This document shows positions 19,675-30,378 of a stretch of 64,000 bases of DNA, piece after piece. Below the pieces are notes generated by a model that was not told where the DNA came from, searched no databases, and worked only from the letters and a program-made list of their open reading frames with translations. A program made the translations under genes and the position numbers. Source of the stretch: Cellulomonas sp. Y8 (GTDB taxonomy: Bacteria; Actinomycetota; Actinomycetes; Actinomycetales; Cellulomonadaceae); assembly GCF_008033115.1 (NCBI RefSeq), contig NZ_CP041203.1, positions 496,001 through 560,000 of the forward strand, given 5' to 3'. The first letter of the stretch is position 1, and each line of letters begins with the position of its first letter.

Positions 19675-20508
19675 ATGACCGCCGTGGACTGGGAGACGCG
19701 CGAGGTGGAGGTCGCCGGGCGCCCCGTCACGGTGCGCGTCGGCCCCGAGGTCCCGGGGGCCACGCCGCTGGTGCACGTGCACGGGTTCGCGGTGTCGGGC
19801 CGGTACCTGCTGCCGACCGCCGCCGCGCTGGCCGACCGCGGCACGACGTACGTCCCCGACCTGCCCGGCCACGGCGCGAGCCCCGGCCCGCGGCCGCCGC
19901 TGTCGATCCCGCACCTCGCGGACGCCCTGCTCGGCACCCTCGACGCGCTGGACCTGGACCGGGTGGTGCTCGTCGGCAACTCGATGGGCGGGCCGGTGAG
20001 CCTGGAGGCCGCGCACCGCGCACCGGACCGGGTCGCGGGGATCGTGCTCGCCTCCCCCGCCGGCGGCGCGCACAACCAGCCGCTGGCGCGCGCCGTGGTC
20101 CAGCTGCTCCGCGACTCGGTCCGCGAGGACGTGCGGATGGGCCGGTACTCGCTGCCGGACTACGCGCACTACGGCGCGGTGCCCGCGCTGGCCGCGTTCC
20201 GGGAGATGGTGCAGTTCCCGTCCCTGGAGCGGCTGCTGCGCACCCCGGTGCCGACGCTCGCGGTGGTCGGGTCGCGCGACCCGCTGATGCCGCCGCCGCA
20301 CCGGGTGCGGGAGCTCGCGCACCTCGGGCCGGGACACCTGACGGTGGTCGTGATCCTGGGCGCGGCGCACGCGATGAACTACAGCCACCCCGACGAGCTG
20401 GCGCACGCGGTGCGGTGCTGGCTCGACGGGCGGCCGATCACGGACGACCCCGCGGCGCACGCCCGGACCCGGGTGCTGCAGGTGGCGCAGGGCGACGCGC
20501 CCGCCTGA
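19675..20508 (+). CDS. Alpha/beta-fold hydrolase
   Basis: A 277-residue cytosolic hydrolase. The oxyanion segment HVHGFAVSG is near residue 35, the nucleophile elbow is GNSMGG, the acid is in [11 protein letters not shown], and the catalytic His is in [14 protein letters not shown]. This is the lysophospholipase/esterase-like alpha/beta family; the substrate is not readable. The ATG at 19675 has no strong ribosome-binding site, but homology starts close after it. It is divergent from rpsP and converges on an amidohydrolase 10 bases away. Confidence 0.82.
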   Translation: MTAVDWETREVEVAGRPVTVRVGPEVPGATPLVHVHGFAVSGRYLLPTAAALADRGTTYVPDLPGHGASPGPRPPLSIPHLADALLGTLDALDLDRVVLVGNSMGGPVSLEAAHRAPDRVAGIVLASPAGGAHNQPLARAVVQLLRDSVREDVRMGRYSLPDYAHYGAVPALAAFREMVQFPSLERLLRTPVPTLAVVGSRDPLMPPPHRVRELAHLGPGHLTVVVILGAAHAMNYSHPDELAHAVRCWLDGRPITDDPAAHARTRVLQVAQGDAPA

Positions 20509-20518
20509 GCCGCGCCCG

Positions 20519-21607
20519 TCACGCCACCCGCGCCCCGCGCAGCACCACCGCGCGCGGCGCCGCGAGCACCCCGATGTCCTCCCGCGGGTCCGCGTCGTAC
20601 ACCACGAGGTCCGCGCTCTCCCCCTCGGCGAGCCCCGGCACCCCGAGCCACGCCCGGGTCCGCCACGACGCCGCCGCCACCACCTCGCGCGCGGGGAGCC
20701 CCGCCGCGACCAGCTCGGCCGCCTCGTCCGCGATCCGCCCGTGCCCGATCGTGCCGCCCGCGTCGGTGCCGACCAGGATCGGCACCCCTGCGTCGTGCAG
20801 GTCGCGGACGTGCGCGTACCGGCGCGCGTGCATCCGCCGCATCCGGGCTGCGTACACCGGGTACTTCTCGGCCCGCCCGGCGATCTCCCCGAACTGGGCC
20901 ACCTGCAGCAGCGTCGCCGTCACCGGGATGCCGGCCGCCGCGATGCGGGCGATGTGCCGGTCCTCCGCGCCGGTGGCGTGCTCGAGGCAGTCGACGCCCG
21001 CGTCCAGGAGCCCGTCGAGCGCCTCGCCCGAGAAGGTGTGCGCCGTGACCCGGGCCCCCGCCTCGTGCGCGACCCGCACCGCGGACGCCAGCACGTCGTC
21101 CGGCCACAGCGGCCGCAGGTCGCCGTCGGGGCCGAGGTCCCGGTCGATCCAGTCGGCGACGAGCTTGACCCAGCCGTCGCCCCGCGCCGCCTCCTCGGCC
21201 ACGGCGCCCGGCAGCGCGTCGGCGGACGCGAGCTCCCGCCCGTAGTGCCGCAGGTACCGCTTCGGCAGCGCGAGGTGCCGCCCGGCGCGGATCAGCCGCG
21301 GCAGGTCCTCGCGGGCGTGCACCCACCCGGTGTCGGCGGGCGAGCCGGCGTCGCGGACCAGCAGCACCCCGGCCTCCCGGTCGGCCACCGCCTGCGCCTC
21401 GGCGGTGGCCCGGTCGACGGCCCCCTCGGCGGCGAGCCCGATGTGGCAGTGCACGTCCACCAGGCCCGGGACCACCCACCCGTCGACCGACGTCCAGTCC
21501 CCGCCCGGCCGGTCGAACGTCAGCCGCCCGCCGATGACCCACGCCTCGCCGACGACCCGGTCGTCGTCCAGGACGACCGGGCCGGTCAGGTGCAGCACGT
21601 CCCCCAT
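20519..21607 (-). CDS. Amidohydrolase family protein (imidazolonepropionase/prolidase-like)
   Basis: A metal-dependent TIM-barrel hydrolase of the amidohydrolase superfamily. The metal motif HxH is VDVHCHIG, the carbamylated-Lys candidate is in WVKLVADW, further ligands are in ARVTAHTFSGEA and CLEHATG, and the last Asp is in VGTDAGG. It ends with the usual ADLVVYDADPRED beta-sandwich segment. At 362 residues it is slightly shorter than typical. The substrate is unknown. It converges on the hydrolase gene and is followed upstream by ffh on the same strand. Confidence 0.82.
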   Translation of the reverse strand: MGDVLHLTGPVVLDDDRVVGEAWVIGGRLTFDRPGGDWTSVDGWVVPGLVDVHCHIGLAAEGAVDRATAEAQAVADREAGVLLVRDAGSPADTGWVHAREDLPRLIRAGRHLALPKRYLRHYGRELASADALPGAVAEEAARGDGWVKLVADWIDRDLGPDGDLRPLWPDDVLASAVRVAHEAGARVTAHTFSGEALDGLLDAGVDCLEHATGAEDRHIARIAAAGIPVTATLLQVAQFGEIAGRAEKYPVYAARMRRMHARRYAHVRDLHDAGVPILVGTDAGGTIGHGRIADEAAELVAAGLPAREVVAAASWRTRAWLGVPGLAEGESADLVVYDADPREDIGVLAAPRAVVLRGARVA

Positions 21608-21641
21608 CCACGCCCCCTCGCGCGATCCGGGTCCGCGGCCG

Positions 21642-23246
21642 TCAGCGGCCGAGGAACTTCTGCAGGTCCTCGATGCTCGACGGGTCGAACGCGTCCTGCT
21701 GCTGCGGGGCGCCGCCGCCGATGCCGAACGCCGAGCCCTTCGCGGCGGGCGCGGCGGCCGGCGCGATGCCCGCGGCGCGGTCGGCGGCGGCCTTCTCCTG
21801 CTGCGCGCGCTTGGCCGGGTTGCCGGACTTGCCCTTGGCCTTCTTGGACGGGGCGACGCGGCCGCGGCCCTTCTTGCCCGTGCCCGGCAGGTTGCCCATG
21901 CCGGGGATCGGCATGCCGCCGCCCTTGGCCATCTGCTGCATCATCTTCTGCGCCCCGGCGAACCGCTCCAGCAGGCCGTTGACGTCGGAGACCTCGACGC
22001 CGGAGCCGCGCGCGATGCGGGCGCGGCGGGAGCCGTTGATGATCTTCGGGTTGTCGCGCTCGGCCGGGGTCATCGAGCGGATGATCGCCTCGACCCGGTC
22101 GACCTCGCGCTCGTCGAAGTTCTCGATGGCCTCGCGCATCTGCCCCATGCCGGGGAGCATGCCGAGCATCTTCTTCATCGAGCCCATGTTCTTCAGCTGC
22201 TGCATCTGCTGCAGGAAGTCCGCGAGCGTGAAGCCCTGGCCGGAGGCGAGCTTGCCCGCCATCTCCTCGGCCTGCTCGGCGTCGAACGCCCGCTCCGCCT
22301 GCTCGATGAGGGTGAGCACGTCACCCATGTCGAGGATGCGGGAGGCCATCCGGTCGGGGTGGAACACCTCGAAGTCGGTGAGCTTCTCACCGGTCGACGC
22401 GAACAGGATCGGCCGGCCGGTGACCGACGCGACGGACAGCGCGGCGCCACCGCGGGCGTCGCCGTCGAGCTTGGACAGCACGACGCCGGTGAACCCGACG
22501 CCCTCCTGGAAGGCCGTGGCGGTGGCGACGGCGTCCTGGCCGATCATCGCGTCGATGACGAACAGGATCTCGTCCGGGCTGACGGCGTCGCGGATGTCCG
22601 CGGCCTGCCGCATGAGCTCGGCGTCCACGCCGAGGCGGCCGGCGGTGTCGACGATGAGCACGTCGTGCTGGCGCGCCTGCGCGGTGGCCAGGCCCTCGCG
22701 GGCGACGGCGACCGGGTCGGCGCCGGCGACGACGTCGAGCTCGCTGCCCTGGTTGCCCGGGTGCGGCGCGAACACCGGCACGCCGGCCCGCTCGCCGACG
22801 ACCTGGAGCTGGGTGACGGCGTTGGGGCGCTGCAGGTCGGCCGCGACCAGCAGCGGCGTGTGGCCCTGCGACTTCAGGTGCAGCGCGAGCTTGCCGGCGA
22901 GCGTGGTCTTGCCCGCGCCCTGGAGGCCCGCGAGCAGGATGACGCTCGGCGGGTTCTTCGCGAGGTGCAGCGGCCGGTTCTGGCCGCCGAGGATCGACAC
23001 CAGCTCGTCGTTGACGATCTTGACGACCTGCTGCGCCGGGTTGAGCGCGCCCGAGACCTCGGCGGAGAGCGCGCGCTCCCGCACGGCGCCGGTGAACTGG
23101 CGCACCACCGGGACGGCGACGTCGGCGTCCAGCAGGGCGCGGCGGATCTCGCGCACGGTGGCGTCGATGTCCGCCTCGGACAGCCGCCCCTTGGAGCGCA
23201 GGTTCTTGAAGGTCGACGTCAGTCGGTCGGACAGGGTGGCGAACAC
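21642..23246 (-). CDS. ffh: Signal recognition particle protein Ffh
   Basis: The SRP54 homologue binds signal sequences with 4.5S RNA and docks on FtsY (also in this window). It has the N domain, then the G domain with GLQGAGKTT (107-115), DTAGRLGVD, and SKLDGDARGGAALS. The Met-rich M domain follows (LQQMQQLKNMGSMKKMLGML). A ~60-residue Lys/Ala/Gly-rich tail ends in DLQKFLGR. The start is GTG at 23246. It lies 27 bases after glnD and is likely the last gene of amt-glnB-glnD-ffh, the usual actinobacterial order. Confidence 0.97.
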   Translation of the reverse strand: MFATLSDRLTSTFKNLRSKGRLSEADIDATVREIRRALLDADVAVPVVRQFTGAVRERALSAEVSGALNPAQQVVKIVNDELVSILGGQNRPLHLAKNPPSVILLAGLQGAGKTTLAGKLALHLKSQGHTPLLVAADLQRPNAVTQLQVVGERAGVPVFAPHPGNQGSELDVVAGADPVAVAREGLATAQARQHDVLIVDTAGRLGVDAELMRQAADIRDAVSPDEILFVIDAMIGQDAVATATAFQEGVGFTGVVLSKLDGDARGGAALSVASVTGRPILFASTGEKLTDFEVFHPDRMASRILDMGDVLTLIEQAERAFDAEQAEEMAGKLASGQGFTLADFLQQMQQLKNMGSMKKMLGMLPGMGQMREAIENFDEREVDRVEAIIRSMTPAERDNPKIINGSRRARIARGSGVEVSDVNGLLERFAGAQKMMQQMAKGGGMPIPGMGNLPGTGKKGRGRVAPSKKAKGKSGNPAKRAQQEKAAADRAAGIAPAAAPAAKGSAFGIGGGAPQQQDAFDPSSIEDLQKFLGR

Positions 23247-23273
23247 CGCGCGATCCTCACGCTCTCTCGGCGG

Positions 23274-25070
23274 TCAGGGACGTCCCAGGGTACCCGCCAG
23301 CCGGGCCGACGCCCGCGCCACGAGGTCGTCGACGAGCTGGGCGCGCCAAGCGGTCCACGCGGTGGGTCCGGCGGACGACGCGTCGGCCTCGGTGAGGGCC
23401 CGGAGCAGGGCGAGCAGGTCGGGCCGGTGGTCGACCGCCGCGAGCAGCGCGTCGACCGTCGCCGGGTCGTCCGGGTCGGACCCGGTGGCGAGCTCGGACA
23501 GCGTCAGGTGCTCCCGCACCAGACGCGCGACGTCCGCGGCGTCGTCCGGGCCGAACCCCATGCGGGCCACGACCGGACCCGCCAGGCGCGCGCCCTCGAC
23601 GGAGTGGTCCCCCGCCCCCGCGCGCTTGCCGATGTCGTGCAGCAGGGCGGCGACCAGCAGGACCTCCGGCCGGTCGACGGTCCGGCGCAGCCCGGCGGCG
23701 CGCGCGGCGGCCTCGACGAGGTGCCGGTCGACGGTGTGCCGGTGGATGGGCGAGCGCTGGGGACGGTTCCGCACGCCGGCCCACTCGGGGATCCAGGTGG
23801 TGACCACGCCCGCGAGGTCGAGCGCCTCCCACACCGGCACCTGCGCCGGGCCGGTGGCGAGCAGCTGCACCAGCAGGGTGCGCGCGGCCTTCGGCCAGGG
23901 CTCGGGCAGCGGCGGCGTGCGCTCCAGGCTGGTGACGGTGATGGGCGACAGCGTGAGCCCGGTGCGCGCGGCGGTCGCGGCGGCGCGCAGGGACAGCAGC
24001 GGGTCGGCCGCCGGCTGGGCGTCGGCCGCGAGCACCAGCTCGCCGTCGTGCTCGACCAGGCCCTCGCCGACGGTGCGCAGCCGCGGGGCCGTCCGCCGGC
24101 CGCGCACCAGCACCGGGCGCCGCGCCGGGCGGGCCAGGGCCTGCCGCGCGTTCCGGGCGGTGCTGTCCAGCGCGTAGGACACGACGCGGCCGGCCTCGGC
24201 CAGGCCGGCCAGCAGGTCGTCGCGGTCCCCCACGCCCAGCAGCTCGGCGACCTCGTCCTGGTCGGCGAGCAGCAGCCGGTTCGTGTGCCTCCGGCTGACG
24301 GTCTGCACCGCGTCGCGCACGTCGAGCAGGTGCGCGTGCGCGCGGTCGACGGCGCCGTGCGGGCGGTCGGTCAGCCAGGTCGCGGCCAGCGCGGACAGCA
24401 CGACCGCGTCCCGGATGCCGCCGCGGGCCTCCTTGAGGTCCGGCTCGATCAGGTACGCGAGCTCGCCGTGCCGCTCCGCGCGCTGCCGGGTGGACGCCAG
24501 CAGCTCGGGCAGCCGGCGCCTGGCGGCGGACCGCCAGTCCGCCAGCAGGGCGGACCGGGCCCGGTGGATGATGCCGGGGTCGCCCGCGACGGGGCGCAGG
24601 TCGAGCAGGCCGACCGCCGCGGGCAGGTCCTTCGACGCGACCTGCCGGCACTGGGCCAGCGACCGCACCGAGTGGTCGAGGTCCAGCCCCGCGTCCCAGA
24701 TCGGGTACCAGAGCCGGTCCGCGAGCCCCGCGAGCTCCTCCGCGGAGTGCCCGCGCCCGTCGTGCACCAGCAGCAGGTCGAGGTCGCTGGCCGGGCTCGC
24801 GTCGCCGCGGCCCACACTGCCGACCGCGCCGAGGCCGATGCCCGGCGTCTCGCGCCCCTCGGTGGCGTCCTCCCAGAGCTCGACCAGGCGCCGGAGCACG
24901 AGGTCCGAGACCGCCTGCCGGCGCGCGGCGCCGTCGCCGTCCGGGCCGGACAGCCGCGCCGCGAGGTCGAGCCGCTCGACCCGGAGGTCCCGCACCCCCA
25001 CGTGCTGGGGGTGCGGGACCTCCGGGGTCTCGCCGCCGGCCGTGCCCCCTGACGACCGTGCGTCGATCAT
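23274..25070 (-). CDS. glnD: [Protein-PII] uridylyl/adenylyltransferase lacking ACT domains
   Basis: GlnD modifies the T-loop of P-II in response to nitrogen state. The nucleotidyltransferase core is [20 protein letters not shown], and the GlnD-type PII-UTase middle region contains [12 protein letters not shown]. The HD domain is [18 protein letters not shown]. The protein stops (598 residues) right after the HD domain, whereas canonical GlnD (~750-850) continues with two ACT domains that sense glutamine. No frameshift is obvious at the end; the stop is 27 bases before ffh. The start at ATG 25070 is weak, and a 21-bp perfect inverted repeat (24980-25026) sits in the first 30 codons. Confidence 0.88.
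   Translation of the reverse strand: MIDARSSGGTAGGETPEVPHPQHVGVRDLRVERLDLAARLSGPDGDGAARRQAVSDLVLRRLVELWEDATEGRETPGIGLGAVGSVGRGDASPASDLDLLLVHDGRGHSAEELAGLADRLWYPIWDAGLDLDHSVRSLAQCRQVASKDLPAAVGLLDLRPVAGDPGIIHRARSALLADWRSAARRRLPELLASTRQRAERHGELAYLIEPDLKEARGGIRDAVVLSALAATWLTDRPHGAVDRAHAHLLDVRDAVQTVSRRHTNRLLLADQDEVAELLGVGDRDDLLAGLAEAGRVVSYALDSTARNARQALARPARRPVLVRGRRTAPRLRTVGEGLVEHDGELVLAADAQPAADPLLSLRAAATAARTGLTLSPITVTSLERTPPLPEPWPKAARTLLVQLLATGPAQVPVWEALDLAGVVTTWIPEWAGVRNRPQRSPIHRHTVDRHLVEAAARAAGLRRTVDRPEVLLVAALLHDIGKRAGAGDHSVEGARLAGPVVARMGFGPDDAADVARLVREHLTLSELATGSDPDDPATVDALLAAVDHRPDLLALLRALTEADASSAGPTAWTAWRAQLVDDLVARASARLAGTLGRP
24980..25026. repeat. 21-bp perfect inverted repeat at the glnD 5' end
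   Basis: The arms 24980-25000 and 25006-25026 are perfectly complementary over 21 bp, with core GGTCCCGCACCCCCA on the left and the loop CGTGC. As RNA it would be an extremely stable hairpin directly after glnB and inside the presumed first 30 codons of glnD. It could be a partial terminator or translation control for glnD, or mark that glnD starts downstream. Confidence 0.85.
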
Positions 25071-25089
25071 GCTCGGGCGGACCGCCCGG

Positions 25090-26736
<1,647 letters not shown>

Positions 26737-26820
26737 GTGGAACGCCTCTCCCCTCGCCGGCCGGTCTGCCGGATCGGGCACCAGAGTCGTGCGCGGCCGT
26801 TTCGCGACGGCGCCACCGGT

Positions 26821-26867
26821 GTTACACCGATGTGACGAGCGGTCCGCGCGCGTCAACATCGTGTTAC
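26821..26867 (-). promoter_or_regulatory. Two GlnR-like boxes upstream of amt
   Basis: GTTAC-N6-GTGAC lies at 26821-26836 and GTCAA-N6-GTTAC at 26852-26867, with 31 bases between starts. Half-sites of the form GTNAC spaced by six bases match the actinobacterial GlnR pattern (GTNAC-N6-GAAAC), although neither has the exact GAAAC half. They lie 85-131 bases before amt, a natural place for nitrogen control of amt-glnB-glnD. Inference from motif and position. Confidence 0.45.
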
Positions 26868-26910
26868 GGGACGGCCCGCGTCTCAGGGGGCGGGACGAAC
26901 GGTGGGCGGT

Positions 26911-27999
26911 TCACCGCTCCTTCAACGCTCGGAAGACGGAACCGCGCCCCACCACGAGCAGCCCTGCTACCGGGAAGGTCGCGATGCTGACCAGCAACCG
27001 AGCGCAGTCGAGCAGGGTGAGATCGCGGACGACCTCGTGCGCGAGTTCCGGCGCAACCACGAGCGCCGCCCCTGCGATGCCGACGAGCAAGGGTGTGAGC
27101 ACGAGGACCACGGTGTCGACCGCCAGGAGCAACGCGATCGTGCCAGTGTCTGCGCCGAGCAACCTGTGCAGCGCGAAGTCGGCCCGCCGGGTGCTCCACA
27201 CCGCCAGGATCGCTGACAGCACCACCCCTGCGGCGATGGCCCACCACCAGCCTGACGCCCGTCCGGCCAGCTGGGACTCGGGATCGGCGGCTCTGGTGAA
27301 GTCGGCGAGCGGCAAGGGTGCCGACGCGGTGGAGGAGGACCAGGTCACGAGCGCGGCCAGCACGGCGTCTCGATGGCTGGGGTCGACGTCGACCAAGCAC
27401 CGGGTCCACACGGCCCACGGCGGGAGCCACGGCCAGGATGTGCCGGTCAGCGACCGGCTCGCGGGCTGTCCCCGTGCTGGGCACCGAGGCCACTTCCGCG
27501 CGGCCTCGTGAGCCCGAGGAATCCACCCAGGCGAGGCTGTGGCCCGTGCTCACGCCGGCGCTCGCGGCGAGATAGGGTCCCACAAGCACCTGCCCGGCGA
27601 GGGGAGCGGCCGTCCCCGGCCAGAGCACCTGGAGATAGCCGGACGTGACCTGGTCGAGCTCGTACCGGGCACCGGGTGCGGACACCAGGCGTACCGGCTC
27701 GGTCGAGATCCTGCCCCCGGCCGCTCGGACGCCCGTCCACGACCCGACGACGGCACACGTCGCCGCGTCGACCCCCGCGCCGCGCGGACCCGTGAGAGAC
27801 AGCACGAACCGGCCCGACTGCACGTGCTCGTCCCAGGTCGCGTGGATGTGGGACGTGTCGCGTGACGTCAGCACGAGAGTCGACGCCCCGCACGCACACG
27901 AGAGCACACCGCGACGAGCACGCTGAGGATCCACCGGGCTGTGAGATCGCGGACCGCCTCGCCCACGACATGGCGGAGCCGGGCGCGCGAGCGCGTCAC
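26911..27999 (-). CDS. FtsX/MacB-like ABC permease (two frameshifts as read)
   Basis: A probable permease partner of the ATPase just upstream. It starts at GTG 27999, overlapping the ATPase stop (GTGA), with RLRHVVGEAVRDLTARWIL then a hydrophobic helix. A large extracellular region follows in a second frame (from SCACGASTLVLTSRDTSHI to ~27470). It ends in the first frame with three hydrophobic segments (ASGWWWAIAAGVVLSAILAV, IALLLAVDTVVLVLTPLLVG, LLVSIATFPVAGLLVVGRGS). This one-helix, ectodomain, three-helix plan is the FtsX/MacB topology. One base seems missing near 27906-27912 and one extra near 27465-27475; they compensate. Read straight, the protein would stop after ~43 residues. The substrate is presumably the operon's peptide. 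Confidence 0.65.
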
Positions 28000-28652
28000 C
28001 GCACCCGTCCGTCGACCAGCTCCAGCACCGTGCTGCACCGCTCGGCCACCCAGTAGTCGTGCGTCGCGATGACGACGAGCCGGCCGGCGTCCTCGACCGC
28101 CAGCAGGGCGTCGACGACACGGTCGCGCGAGCGCGCGTCGAGCGACGCGGTCGGTTCATCCGCGATCACGATCGGCGCGCCCTGCGCCAGCGCACGCGCC
28201 ACCGCGACCCTCTGCCGCTCTCCGCCCGACAACCGCCGCACCTGAGTCTGCGCCCACTCCTCCATGCCGAGCTCCGCGAGCACCGCGTCCGCGATCGCGC
28301 ACGACCGTGCTCTCGTGAGTCCCTTGTGCAAGGGGCCGAGCGCGACGTTCGACCGGGCCGAGCGAGCTCCGAGCAGCGCGGTGGTCTGCATGACCCACGC
28401 TGTGTCACGGCTGTCCACCCGCGAGTCGGCGTAGCGGACCACACCAGCGCTGGCCGCGAGCAGACCCCCGATCACGGCGAGCAGTGTCGTCTTGCCCGAG
28501 CCCGAAGGTCCGACCAACGCCACGGAGCACGCCTTGGGCACACGGGCTTCAACCCCGTCGAGCACGCAGCGATCACCGAACGCGACCCGGATGCCCGACA
28601 CCGCCAGGCCTCCGGCGTACTCGCCCTCGACACCTCGAAGGGCGTCGCTCAC
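27996..28652 (-). CDS. ABC transporter ATP-binding protein (LolD/MacB type)
   Basis: A 218-residue stand-alone ATPase. Walker A is GPSGSGKTT (48-56), the Q-loop region is WVMQTTALLGARSARSNV, the signature is LSGGERQ (141-147), Walker B is IVIADEP (161-167) and the H-loop is H198 in IATHDYWVAE. It is closest to the LolD/MacB/FtsE branch, which energises FtsX-like permeases and mechanotransmission-type exporters. Start GTG 28652 overlaps the upstream gene's stop (GTGA), and its own stop overlaps the permease start, so it is fully coupled within the operon. GC content is visibly lower than in flanking core genes. Confidence 0.88.
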   Translation of the reverse strand: MSDALRGVEGEYAGGLAVSGIRVAFGDRCVLDGVEARVPKACSVALVGPSGSGKTTLLAVIGGLLAASAGVVRYADSRVDSRDTAWVMQTTALLGARSARSNVALGPLHKGLTRARSCAIADAVLAELGMEEWAQTQVRRLSGGERQRVAVARALAQGAPIVIADEPTASLDARSRDRVVDALLAVEDAGRLVVIATHDYWVAERCSTVLELVDGRVR

Positions 28653-29767
28653 CTCTCCGCCGCCGAACCACCGGGAACCTGCACGAGGTCCGAGGACGCG
28701 AGCCCGCCGACGACGACCGTTGTCGACACCCCGCCGGACCCGATGATCTCCACATCGACCTCGATCTGAGCTCCGGTCCGTTGCACCCGGACGCTCGGCC
28801 TCCCTTCTGGATCCACGTGCACCGCTGCTGAGGGAACGGCCCAGCTGCCGACCACCGGCTCTGAGACGGCGACGGCGTCGACACCGGCGGCGCCCGGTTC
28901 GATAGCGGCGGCGAGCACGAGCAGACTCGCGTCGTCGACACGGCGCCGGTCCTCGGTCAGTTCCATGGCGGAGCCGCGAACCCGGAGCTCGGCCTCGGCG
29001 GGCACAGTCCGCGCGTCCGTTCCGAGATCGACGCCCTCCGGGAGCATGGACGCGTCACCGTCATCCGGCACCGCCGCTTGACCGGTGACCACCGCGCGCG
29101 CCACCCAGTCCTCGGACGTGACCCGGGCTGCAACGAGGTTGGCCGCGCTCCGGAGGACCTGCGAACCGGGTGCAGGAGCAGGTGCGCCGACTACGAGGTC
29201 GACGGTCGTCACGACCAGCTCAGGTGCGGTCAGGTGCACGAACCACGCAGGGTCGAGGACCTCGGTCTGCGGCGCGCCCAGCTCGGTGGCGAGCGCACGG
29301 ACGCCAGCTGCGGTCTTCCGGTCGAACCGATCGCCCGGGCCGCGTGAGAGCCCACGCTGCTCGAGCAAAGCGTGCAGCACGCCGACATCCGGCCCTCGGT
29401 CGCCACGCCGGAGATGGCGCGAGAACGGCCGTTCACCAGCAAACCCGATGCGAGTCACACCGGCGACGACCGCCACCTGATCACCACTGCGCAGTACATC
29501 CCCCGCGCCCACGTGGAGCACCTCGACGATGCCGTCCCACGCCGGGGCCACGACGACGGGTCCCGCCGTCCATGACAGGGCCAGACCGAGCCGTTGCTCG
29601 ACCTGCCCTGACAGCGGACGGACGGTCGCCCACGCCGGCTCGTCGCCCGCGAGCCGGACACCACCCGCCTCGCGGCTCAAGGCTCCGACCACGGCCACGG
29701 GTCCGCCCACCCACACGAGGACGACCACGCCTGCGAGGGCCAGGCGCACCACACCGGGGGCGTTCAC
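28649..29767 (-). CDS. Membrane-fusion/adaptor protein with peptidoglycan-binding domain
   Basis: About 372 residues. One N-terminal membrane anchor (about 7-30) is followed by a lipoyl-like hairpin half (VVVAPAWDGIVEVLHVGAGDVLRSGDQVAVV), the signature of HlyD/MacA-type periplasmic adaptors. Then comes a PG_binding_1-like domain (LRRGDRGPDVGVLHALLEQRG through FDRKTAAGVRAL) and a C-terminal adaptor beta region. In a Gram-positive such a protein can link an ABC exporter to the cell wall. Start GTG 29767 overlaps the lipoprotein stop (GTGA); its own stop overlaps the ATPase start. A tandem GTG at 29770 is an alternative. Confidence 0.8.
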   Translation of the reverse strand: MNAPGVVRLALAGVVVLVWVGGPVAVVGALSREAGGVRLAGDEPAWATVRPLSGQVEQRLGLALSWTAGPVVVAPAWDGIVEVLHVGAGDVLRSGDQVAVVAGVTRIGFAGERPFSRHLRRGDRGPDVGVLHALLEQRGLSRGPGDRFDRKTAAGVRALATELGAPQTEVLDPAWFVHLTAPELVVTTVDLVVGAPAPAPGSQVLRSAANLVAARVTSEDWVARAVVTGQAAVPDDGDASMLPEGVDLGTDARTVPAEAELRVRGSAMELTEDRRRVDDASLLVLAAAIEPGAAGVDAVAVSEPVVGSWAVPSAAVHVDPEGRPSVRVQRTGAQIEVDVEIIGSGGVSTTVVVGGLASSDLVQVPGGSAAER

Positions 29768-30378
29768 CACGAGACTCCGATGCTCTCGAGCTCTGGACGC
29801 AGCCTGAGGGTGACGTCCGAGATGCACTCCGCGAGCTGGCTCTCAGCATCGCGTCCGATCCGGGACGCCATCTCGCGGGCGTTACGCACCTCCGCGGCTA
29901 TCGGATGCCCGTGATCAGCCATGCAGGCGAGGGTGTCGACCCGGATGTCGACGTCCATCACGGCATCGTGGGTGGAGACGTAAGCAGCCTGAACGGTCCA
30001 CAGGTGCTGTTGCGAGCAGTCGTCGCTGACGGCCCAGACGTCCTCCTCGGCCATCGCGCCGATGGGGAAGCCGAACTCCAGGGTCAAGTTATCGACCGGC
30101 GACAGCACGGGTTCGGTGATGCCGTTGGCTCCACGCTCGGCGCAGGCACGGGTGTTGTCGATCGCCTGCTCGTACTCGGCGGCTGTGACGACGCCGTCCT
30201 CAAGCAACCGGACCTGGCTGTCCCAGCCGTTCGCACGAGCCTCGGCTTCCGCCTCGGCGACGGATTGGTAGACGAGCTCCCGCACCACCTCACTCTCGTC
30301 ATCTCCAGGTCCGCACGCGGAGAGCACCATCCCGCCGCCCCCGAGGGCGACACCGATCAGGAGAGCGTGACGGCGCAC
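29764..30378 (-). CDS. Predicted lipoprotein of the peptide/ABC operon
   Basis: A 204-residue lipoprotein. The start GTG 30378 gives a short type II signal with VRRHALLIGVALGGGG and lipobox LSAC (Cys22), so it should be anchored outside the membrane. The mature part is acidic and mostly helical, with four further cysteines spread as NTRACAERG, SDDCSQQ, TLACMADHG and LAECISD. I do not recognise a named family. Its start lies inside the last seven codons of the peptide gene in another frame (22-base overlap), so translation is strongly coupled. Substrate-binding, immunity or chaperone roles are all possible; none is shown. Confidence 0.75.
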   Translation of the reverse strand: MRRHALLIGVALGGGGMVLSACGPGDDESEVVRELVYQSVAEAEAEARANGWDSQVRLLEDGVVTAAEYEQAIDNTRACAERGANGITEPVLSPVDNLTLEFGFPIGAMAEEDVWAVSDDCSQQHLWTVQAAYVSTHDAVMDVDIRVDTLACMADHGHPIAAEVRNAREMASRIGRDAESQLAECISDVTLRLRPELESIGVSW

